NCBI GenBank assembly: GCA_945873675.1
Contig: CAMCEP010000073.1
Coordinates: 1-10,795 of the forward strand
Length of the DNA: 10,795 bases
DNA from: Asaia bogorensis
GTDB taxonomy: Bacteria > Pseudomonadota > Alphaproteobacteria > Acetobacterales > Acetobacteraceae
Direction of reading: 5' to 3'
Shown here: one piece after another, positions 4,773 to 10,795 of the stretch
Layout of the letters: each line of letters opens with the position of its first letter
Position numbering within the stretch: the first letter of the stretch is position 1
The notes under the pieces: model-generated
What the model saw: only the letters and a program-made list of their open reading frames with translations
What the model was told of the DNA's origin: nothing
The model's database searches: none
Position numbers and translations under genes: made by a program

Positions 4773-7748
4773 ATGCAGGGCCTGCCGCAAATCATCAGCC
4801 TCGTGCCGCAGACCGGTCTGCAATTCATTGACATCCGGTTCAACCTGGACCGCCTGCCGCGCGCGCCGCGTTCCTTCTGGGAACAGCCGCTGCCACCAGG
4901 TGCTGACCCGGCCAGTGCGGGCCTGGTCAATTTGCGCCGCCTGACCGAAAGCGGCGAAGGCGCGCTGCTGGACCCGATCAGTGGCCGCAGCCCACCCGAT
5001 GAGGAAATCTATCAGGTGGGGCGCGGCCAGGCGTTGGAATTCATCCTCGGGCGCTGGATACCGCTGCCCTATTTTCGCGTGGCGGCTGTGGGGGCATCGG
5101 GCCAGGAAGTCTATGACAAGGGACCGACCAATTGGGCGCGGCTGCGTATCACGGCGCTTTCCGGCCCGGATGAGGAAGGCCATACGCATCACGCCGTGCT
5201 TGCCTTTGATACGGCGTTACGCGCACGCGAAGAAGGCCGGCCCTATACCGCTATTTCGCCCGCCGATAGCGAACGCGCCGGCGAATTCACTTTTGTGTCT
5301 GACCGGGAACAGACAAGCTGGTTCATGAATGAACCCTGGCTGATCCAATGGCTTGAAGAAGTCTTGCAGGAAATGCGTGCCGCGACTGGCCGTCGCCCTC
5401 GCCCTGAAGATGAGCAGCGCGCCTGCGAACATTGGGCGCGCTACATCACGCTTCTGGAATTGCTGACCGAAGCGCGCATCCTGCCGCGCGTAAAGCTGGT
5501 GGATGTGGTGTCCAACAGCAAATCCTATGAGCCCATCAATGTTGATCTGGTACTGGATATTGGCAATGCGCGCACCTGCGGCATTCTGGTGGAAGATGAA
5601 CGCGACAGCCGGCTTAATCTGAACAACAGCTATCCGCTGAAGCTGCGGGATTTGAGTGCGCCTGAATTGGGCTATGCCTTTCCCTTCGAAAGCCGCGTGG
5701 AATTTGCGCGTGCAAGTTTCGGCAAGGATGCGCTTAGTCGCCGTTCTGGGCGCGGCAATGCCTTTCAATGGCTGAGCCCAGTGCGGATTGGCCCGGAAGC
5801 CGTGCGGCTTTCCGCCGCGGCGCGCGGCAATGAAGGGGCAACAGGCCTGTCTTCGCCCAAGCGCTATCTTTGGGATGAACGACCCACAACCCAGGTTTGG
5901 CGCTTCAATGGCATGGCCGCTGATGGCGTGACCACGGAACCACCTGTGAGCGGTAGTTTCATGGCCTGGGTTACGGAAGAAGGCGAAGTACTGCGCGCCA
6001 AGCCGCGCGGTCGTGGTGGCGCACCGCGCCAACCCGCCGTGCGTGCGCGCTTCAGCCGTTCATCGCTGATGAGCTTTCTGCTGGCGGAAATCCTGTTGCA
6101 GGCATTATCGCAAATCAATTCAGTCGAAACCCGCTATGCGCGGAGCTTCCCCGATGTGCCGCGCCGGTTGCGCCGTATTTTGTTGACCATGCCGCCGGCC
6201 ATGGCGCTGGCGGAACAGCGCATTTTCCGCCATCGCGCTGAAGCGGCAGTGCGCCTTGCTTGGGACATGATGGGCTGGGGCAATCCCGCGCCTGGCGCCG
6301 CAGCACCACCGCCGGAACCGCGCATCATCGCCAACCTGGATGAGGCGACTGCGACGCAACTGGTGTTCCTGTATACGGAAGCAAGCCAGCGCTTGCGTGG
6401 TGATCCGGCCAGCTTCTTCGCGCTGACCGGGCGCACGCGGGACGGTTATGGCAAGGCGCCATCCTTGCGCGTGGCCAGCATTGATATTGGCGGCGGCACC
6501 ACGGATTTGATGATCTGCACCTATTCCGCCGAAGCCGGCCAGGAAATTGAACCGCATCAGAATTTCCGCGAAGGCTTCCGCATTGCGGGCGATGAGGTAT
6601 TGCAGGAGGTTATTCAAAGTATCGTCCTGCCGCAGCTTGAAGAAAGCCTGCGCCAGGCCGGCGCGCGCGACCCCAAGGCGTTGCTCCGCGAAGTGCTGGG
6701 CGGGGATCGGGGGGCGCAAAGCGAATTGGAACGCCATTTGCGCCGACAATTCGTGACGCAAGTGCTGGAACCAACCGGGCTTGCGATTTTGCATGGCTAC
6801 GAAAAGATAGATGAACGTGCGACTGGCGAATTCCTGCGCGAAAAACTCGCCACCATTCTGCTTGGGCGCGATGTCGCCGCACCGCTGCGGTATTTTGAAC
6901 AGCAGGCCGCACGCGCCGGTGCTGCTGGGTATCATTTGCTGGAAGCGGAAATGGCGGCTGCGGCGGGCAGTGTGGATGCAATAGTGCAGGCCGCACTTGG
7001 CCAGGTAATCGCTGATCTTTGCGAAGTAGTCTATGCCTTTGATTGCGATTGGCTGCTGCTGTCTGGCAGGCCATCCAGGCTGCGTGCGATATTTGATATG
7101 GTGCTGGCCAAGATGCCGGTGCCGCCGCATCGCATTGTCGGCATGCATCGCTATCGCGCCGGAAGCTGGTATCCCTTCCGCGATTCTGCCGGGCGCGTGG
7201 ATGATCCCAAAACCACGGCGGCGGTCGGTGCCATGCTCTGCGCCGTGGCTGAAGGGCGTTTGGAAAGCTTCCTGATGCGCACCAGCCGGCTTGCCATGCG
7301 CTCGACCGCGAAATACCTCGGACGGATGGAAATTTCGGGACAAATTCTTCGGCAGAATGTGCTGCTGCAGGACCCGGATGCGGCGCTGTCCAAGGCGCCC
7401 GGCGCATCGCAGGATGTGAAATTCTCCATGGAATTCCGCGCCCCAGTCTTTCTTGGTTTTCGCCAATTGGATCTGGAACGCTGGACGGCGAGCCGATTGT
7501 ATATTCTGGAATACGCCAATCCCGATAACGTGCCGCGGTTGAAATTACCGCTGAAGCTTTCCATCCAGCGAGCGGAAATAGATCCCGAAAGCGCGGATGC
7601 GGAAGAATTGCGGGAGGATTTCACTATAGACGAAATCCTGGATGCCGAGGGCGATCCGCAGCATCGCGGCATTGTGCGCCTGCGTCTGCAAACCGAACGC
7701 AGCGAGGCAGGTTACTGGCGCGATACCGGCGCGCTTTCGGTGCCATGA
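4773..7748 (+). CDS. srfB: SrfB-family protein, actin/Hsp70-type ATPase
   Basis: Encodes 991 residues, close to the usual length of about 1000 for the SrfB family ('virulence factor SrfB'). The core is an actin/Hsp70/FtsA-type nucleotide-binding fold: phosphate-1 loop LVLDIGNARTCGIL with D262 and T268; phosphate-2 loop IDIGGGTTDLMI with D571, the GGG at 573-575 and D578; and an adenosine-type strand and turn WLLLSGRPSRL beginning at W760. About 300 residues separate the two phosphate loops, far more than in Hsp70, so this lineage has a large insertion. The first 255 residues and the last 150 or so match nothing I recognise. No signal peptide or membrane helix is visible, so it should be cytoplasmic. 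ATG 4773 has AAGG nine bases upstream; the frame is open back to a TTG at 4704, which overlaps the candidate promoter and is less likely. It lies 10 bases before srfC, implying one operon. Family is confident; cellular role unknown. Confidence 0.88.
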   Translation: MQGLPQIISLVPQTGLQFIDIRFNLDRLPRAPRSFWEQPLPPGADPASAGLVNLRRLTESGEGALLDPISGRSPPDEEIYQVGRGQALEFILGRWIPLPYFRVAAVGASGQEVYDKGPTNWARLRITALSGPDEEGHTHHAVLAFDTALRAREEGRPYTAISPADSERAGEFTFVSDREQTSWFMNEPWLIQWLEEVLQEMRAATGRRPRPEDEQRACEHWARYITLLELLTEARILPRVKLVDVVSNSKSYEPINVDLVLDIGNARTCGILVEDERDSRLNLNNSYPLKLRDLSAPELGYAFPFESRVEFARASFGKDALSRRSGRGNAFQWLSPVRIGPEAVRLSAAARGNEGATGLSSPKRYLWDERPTTQVWRFNGMAADGVTTEPPVSGSFMAWVTEEGEVLRAKPRGRGGAPRQPAVRARFSRSSLMSFLLAEILLQALSQINSVETRYARSFPDVPRRLRRILLTMPPAMALAEQRIFRHRAEAAVRLAWDMMGWGNPAPGAAAPPPEPRIIANLDEATATQLVFLYTEASQRLRGDPASFFALTGRTRDGYGKAPSLRVASIDIGGGTTDLMICTYSAEAGQEIEPHQNFREGFRIAGDEVLQEVIQSIVLPQLEESLRQAGARDPKALLREVLGGDRGAQSELERHLRRQFVTQVLEPTGLAILHGYEKIDERATGEFLREKLATILLGRDVAAPLRYFEQQAARAGAAGYHLLEAEMAAAAGSVDAIVQAALGQVIADLCEVVYAFDCDWLLLSGRPSRLRAIFDMVLAKMPVPPHRIVGMHRYRAGSWYPFRDSAGRVDDPKTTAAVGAMLCAVAEGRLESFLMRTSRLAMRSTAKYLGRMEISGQILRQNVLLQDPDAALSKAPGASQDVKFSMEFRAPVFLGFRQLDLERWTASRLYILEYANPDNVPRLKLPLKLSIQRAEIDPESADAEELREDFTIDEILDAEGDPQHRGIVRLRLQTERSEAGYWRDTGALSVP

Positions 7749-7758
7749 GGATCAGGCA

Positions 7759-10389
7759 ATGACAACACCGAATGCCGAAAACGAAGCCCTGGCGCAAAGC
7801 TGTGATGCGGTGGCGGATGCCGCGCATGGGGCCATTGAATGGATAGCCCAGGCCGGCGATGCGGTGCGCGAAGAAGGCCCTGCCTTGGCGCGCGATTTCC
7901 GGCGCGAAGGCTTACGTGCGCGGAAGCTTGCCAATGCCGCGCGCCGGCCGATGTGCGTTTCCGTCTTTGGCCCAAGCCAACAGGGGAAAAGCTATCTGAT
8001 CGCCTCCTTGGCGCGGAAGGAAGGCAAGCCCACCACTATCCGTTTTGGTGAGGAGCTGCGCGGCTTCAACCGCGACATCAACCCCGATGGTGGCAAGGAA
8101 TCAACCGGCCTCGTGACGCGCTTCACGACGCGCCCGGTGAGCGGCCTGCCCGGCATGCCTGTAGTCTGCCGCATGCTGTCTGAAACCGACATCGTAAAAA
8201 TCATGGCCAATGCCTTCATGGAGGATTTTGACCGTGACACGGTGATCCCGCTTGAGAGCGCCGTCATTGAAGCGAGTCTGGCAAAAGCCCGCGCGAAGGC
8301 CGCGCCAACAGCAGTTGGGCGGCTGAATGAAGATGACATCTATGATTTGTTCGAGTATTTTGAACGCTACTTCCTGAACCATCCAACCCATCTGGCGCTA
8401 AAGCCCGGTGCCTGGCGGGAAATTGAAAGCTTGGCCCCGCGCCTTGCCATTGCCGATCGGGTGGAGCTTTACGGCCTGCTTTGGAACAATACGCCGACCA
8501 TGACGGCGACGGCGCTGAAATTGGTTCAGGCGCTCGCGCAGCTCGATTTTCCAGAAGAAGCCTGCTGCCCCATGCTGGCGATTGAGCCAAAGGCGCAGAG
8601 CATCATCGATGTCGAGACAATGTCCCATCTGGGCAAGGGCGACGGTGATCCCGTGCCGGTGGCAACACGTGCCGGGCGCCGCACAGAATTGCCGCGCGCG
8701 GTACTGACGGCGGTTGTCGCCGAATTACAGTTGCAGTTGGAAGACAAGCCGTTCGATTTCTTCGACTATACCGATCTGCTGGATTTCCCCGGCGCGCGCG
8801 GGCGTGAGAAATACAACGCCGCCAAGGCTGAGGAAGTGGCGCAGACGGATCTTTTCATGCTGCTACGGCGCGGCAAGGTTGCCTATTTGTATCAGCGCTA
8901 TCTGGCGGAACAGGAACTGACTTCCATGTTGCTCTGCCTGAAGCACAGCAATCAGGAAGTGCGCACCGTGCCTGCCATGGTGCGAAATTGGATTGATGGC
9001 ACGCATGGCGCCACGCCTGAGGCACGAAAGGGCCAGGATGTCGCCTTGTTCCTGGTGCTCACTATGTTCGACATGGAGTTTGAGATCAAAGGCGGCGCGG
9101 AAGACAATGTGGAACGCTGGTCCACTCGGCTGAAGACGACGATTTTCGAATTCCTCGGCCTTGGCCATGATTGGCCATCAGAATGGGTGCCGGGGCAGCC
9201 CTTCAACAATACTTTCTGGCTGCGCAACCCTGAAGTGATGAACAAGGGGCTGTTGGATTATAACGATATGGGCCGCGAAGTTGGCTTTCGCGATATGGAA
9301 CGCGTGGCGCGGTTAAAGGCGAATTTCCTCTCTAATCCGGATGTACAAAAACACTTCGCCAATCCGGAACGTGCCTGGGAAGCGGGCATGGCATTGAATG
9401 ATGGCGGCATTGGCTATCTTTCCGAAAAGCTCCGCCCGGTTTGCAACCCTGCGCTGAAGCGCCGCCAGGTGCAGGGCCAGCTTGGTGATCTTGCCAAGCG
9501 CATGGCGGGAAGACTGGAAGCCTATCATGTCTCCGGTGATCTTGATGCGGAATTGGCCAAGCGCCGGGCAGAAGCGCGGCTGGTTGGGCGGCAATTGCTT
9601 GCCTGCGCGGAAGCCCAGGCCTTTGGGTTATTGTTGCGTGAATTGCAGGTGCAGGGCGAAACCCTTGCCGAGCTGTTCCGCCGCCAGCAATTGGCTGCGG
9701 CTGAGACACCTTCTGCCGTGACCGCGCCGGTTGGCCGCAAGACCACCGCGCGGGAATTGCGGAGCGAATTTGAAGCACTGTTCGAAGATGATCCCGCGCC
9801 GGCCGTACCGATTGAAGAAGCGGAAGAAGGTCCGCGCGATCAGGCGGATCTTTTTGCCGAGGCTGCGGTGGCGGAATGGTTGCAGAACATGCATCGCTTC
9901 GCCGCGCGCACCGATAGCCCTGAATTGTTCCGCATGGATCGTGAGGCGATTGCGATGCTGGTCGCCCAGCTTGCTGCCGGCGCGCGGCGCCTGAAGCTGC
10001 GCGAAAACATCGCATCACGCATGCGAACGGAAGCGGCCTATAATGAATCCATGGCCAATCGGCTGCTGAAGCCCGTGATGATTGCCGAACGCGCGATCAA
10101 TGATTTCGTCACCTGGATGGGCTTTGAAAAACTGCCAATTGAAGCGCGCCCCAAAGCCGGGCGCGATGGGCGCAATATTTTTATCCGCCCACCAGCCCCC
10201 ACCGATGACATGCCGCGGCTCTCTGAAACCCCAATGGCCTATGATGCTGCGTTTTATGTTGATTGGGCTGTCGCCTTTGTTCGGCTGGTGGAAGACAATG
10301 TGCGCGGCGCGGGGGGCGCGATGGTGGACGAAAAATCCAATGCCCGCCTCGGCAGTCTGCTGAGTGGGCTCCGCAAGGCGGCCGCCTGA
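7759..10389 (+). CDS. srfC: SrfC-family protein, dynamin-like GTPase
   Basis: Encodes 876 residues, in the range of the SrfC ('putative bacterial virulence factor') family. A complete set of GTPase-like motifs is visible: Walker A G71-P-S-Q-Q-G-K-S78; a switch-I segment ESTGLVTRFTTRP from E114 with T116 and T120, strongly dynamin-like; Walker B/G3 LLDFPGARG with D342 and G345; and a possible G4 at T435-M-F-D438 after a hydrophobic strand (ALFLVL). In G4 the usual lysine is methionine, so GTP specificity is not assured. A large helical insertion lies between switch I and G3. The C-terminal half (about 500-876) is mostly helical, broken by an acidic Pro/Ala linker (about 646-700). No membrane helix is seen. 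GAGG at 7747-7750, overlapping the srfB stop, is the ribosome site, eight bases before ATG 7759; the frame is open further upstream, inside srfB, but without such a site. Function is unproven; a mechanochemical partner of SrfB is inference. Confidence 0.88.
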   Translation: MTTPNAENEALAQSCDAVADAAHGAIEWIAQAGDAVREEGPALARDFRREGLRARKLANAARRPMCVSVFGPSQQGKSYLIASLARKEGKPTTIRFGEELRGFNRDINPDGGKESTGLVTRFTTRPVSGLPGMPVVCRMLSETDIVKIMANAFMEDFDRDTVIPLESAVIEASLAKARAKAAPTAVGRLNEDDIYDLFEYFERYFLNHPTHLALKPGAWREIESLAPRLAIADRVELYGLLWNNTPTMTATALKLVQALAQLDFPEEACCPMLAIEPKAQSIIDVETMSHLGKGDGDPVPVATRAGRRTELPRAVLTAVVAELQLQLEDKPFDFFDYTDLLDFPGARGREKYNAAKAEEVAQTDLFMLLRRGKVAYLYQRYLAEQELTSMLLCLKHSNQEVRTVPAMVRNWIDGTHGATPEARKGQDVALFLVLTMFDMEFEIKGGAEDNVERWSTRLKTTIFEFLGLGHDWPSEWVPGQPFNNTFWLRNPEVMNKGLLDYNDMGREVGFRDMERVARLKANFLSNPDVQKHFANPERAWEAGMALNDGGIGYLSEKLRPVCNPALKRRQVQGQLGDLAKRMAGRLEAYHVSGDLDAELAKRRAEARLVGRQLLACAEAQAFGLLLRELQVQGETLAELFRRQQLAAAETPSAVTAPVGRKTTARELRSEFEALFEDDPAPAVPIEEAEEGPRDQADLFAEAAVAEWLQNMHRFAARTDSPELFRMDREAIAMLVAQLAAGARRLKLRENIASRMRTEAAYNESMANRLLKPVMIAERAINDFVTWMGFEKLPIEARPKAGRDGRNIFIRPPAPTDDMPRLSETPMAYDAAFYVDWAVAFVRLVEDNVRGAGGAMVDEKSNARLGSLLSGLRKAAA

Positions 10390-10415
10390 AAAATGAAGCA
10401 CGAAGGCCGCCCCCC

Positions 10416-10795
10416 ATGAAGCTACGTGTTGAAAATGATCGGCGCTTTTCCCTGGGCCATGCGCGCATCACTATCGCTGGCATGCAAGTACCGCCTAATG
10501 GGGAATTCAGGATTCTGCGCGAAGGCTATGCCGCGGCCAATCTCGGCCGGCGCGGCTGGCAGGTGCAGGAAGAAAAACTGAGCCCGGCGGAAATCCGCCA
10601 GGAAGGGGCTGACACTGTTTTGGTGATTGGGCCAAGGCTGACGCGGCATCTGGAACCTGGCCCCTTAGTGTTTTTGCTCCCTTCTGCCGGTTTGGAGACA
10701 AGCCTTTTCTGGCCGGATGATATTGATGTCTTCGATGGGGATTTACCGCCGGAAACGATAATCCCGCGAGAGCCGGAGGTGGCGCCAGCGCCGCC
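10416..10795 (+). CDS. Third gene of the srf operon, unknown protein (3' end outside window)
   Basis: An open frame of 126 complete codons runs off the right edge. GAAGG at 10402-10406 lies nine bases before the ATG, and the gap after srfC is only 26 bases, so it is most likely in the same operon. The visible protein starts MKLRVENDRRFSLGHARITI and shows alternating beta-type hydrophobic pattern to about residue 105 (DTVLVIGPRL; PLVFLLPSAG). A Pro/Glu-rich stretch (LPPETIIPREPEVAPAP) then looks like a linker to another domain. There is no signal peptide at the start. I do not recognise the family. In Salmonella srfB and srfC are preceded by srfA; here the extra gene follows them, and I see no convincing likeness to SrfA. 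Confidence concerns the existence of the gene, not its function. Confidence 0.8.
   Translation, partial: MKLRVENDRRFSLGHARITIAGMQVPPNGEFRILREGYAAANLGRRGWQVQEEKLSPAEIRQEGADTVLVIGPRLTRHLEPGPLVFLLPSAGLETSLFWPDDIDVFDGDLPPETIIPREPEVAPAP

Noticed and set aside
5217..6032. Minus-strand open frame of 271 codons inside srfB
   Set aside because: Same antisense shadow pattern, no ribosome site and no family resemblance.
6120..7466. Long open frame of 448 codons on the minus strand inside srfB
   Set aside because: Its product is rich in His, Arg, Gln and Ala without recognisable motifs, and it lies antisense to the well-supported SrfB ATPase core. Such frames arise by chance in GC-rich coding DNA.
7642..7758. 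Upstream extension of srfC inside the end of srfB
   Set aside because: Frame openness only; the extra 39 residues would overlap srfB coding, and the good ribosome site points to ATG 7759.
10393..10419. Tiny open frame starting at ATG 10393 between srfC and the third gene
   Set aside because: Only eight codons, overlapping the next start; no ribosome site or coding signal.

Overview
The window reads as chromosome of a GC-rich alphaproteobacterium, most likely of the Rhodospirillales/Acetobacteraceae type. Reasons: PHA-storage genes (a PhaC-type synthase and the regulator PhaR), an alphaproteobacterial short XRE regulator, heavy use of GCG/CGC/CTG codons, and protein sequences that look like that group. 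The lineage is inferred from style; no rRNA or tRNA is present to confirm it. I see no insertion sequence, CRISPR array, tRNA or attachment site, and no gene-free stretch longer than about 150 bases.

Left part (1-1824): a divergent polyhydroxyalkanoate locus. On the minus strand lies a short PhaE/phasin-like protein (689-1090). It runs into a PhaC-type PHA synthase whose 3' end lies beyond the left edge. On the plus strand is phaR (1228-1824), the PHA-responsive repressor. The 137-base spacer between the divergent genes contains a perfect palindrome, TTGCA-C-TGCAA, with the TGC-N3-GCA core expected of a PhaR operator.

Middle part (1825-4682): an XRE-family regulator (1927-2388) whose Shine-Dalgarno sequence forms one arm of a long inverted repeat; xseA (exonuclease VII large subunit, 2449-3870); and a secreted M23/LytM-type metallopeptidase (3870-4682) whose start codon overlaps the xseA stop codon.

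Right part (4683-10795): the most interesting block, a compact co-directional set of three genes. The first encodes a 991-residue SrfB-family protein with an actin/Hsp70-type ATPase core. The second encodes an 876-residue SrfC-family protein with a dynamin-like GTPase core. The third gene, cut off by the right edge, encodes a protein I do not recognise. SrfB and SrfC carry the label 'virulence factor' from Salmonella, but their biochemical role is not settled as far as I know. Here they sit beside housekeeping genes with no secretion or toxin genes in view. An actin-like ATPase made together with a dynamin-like GTPase suggests a cytoplasmic, possibly membrane-associated, nucleotide-driven machine. 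This block is the best candidate for an undescribed system.
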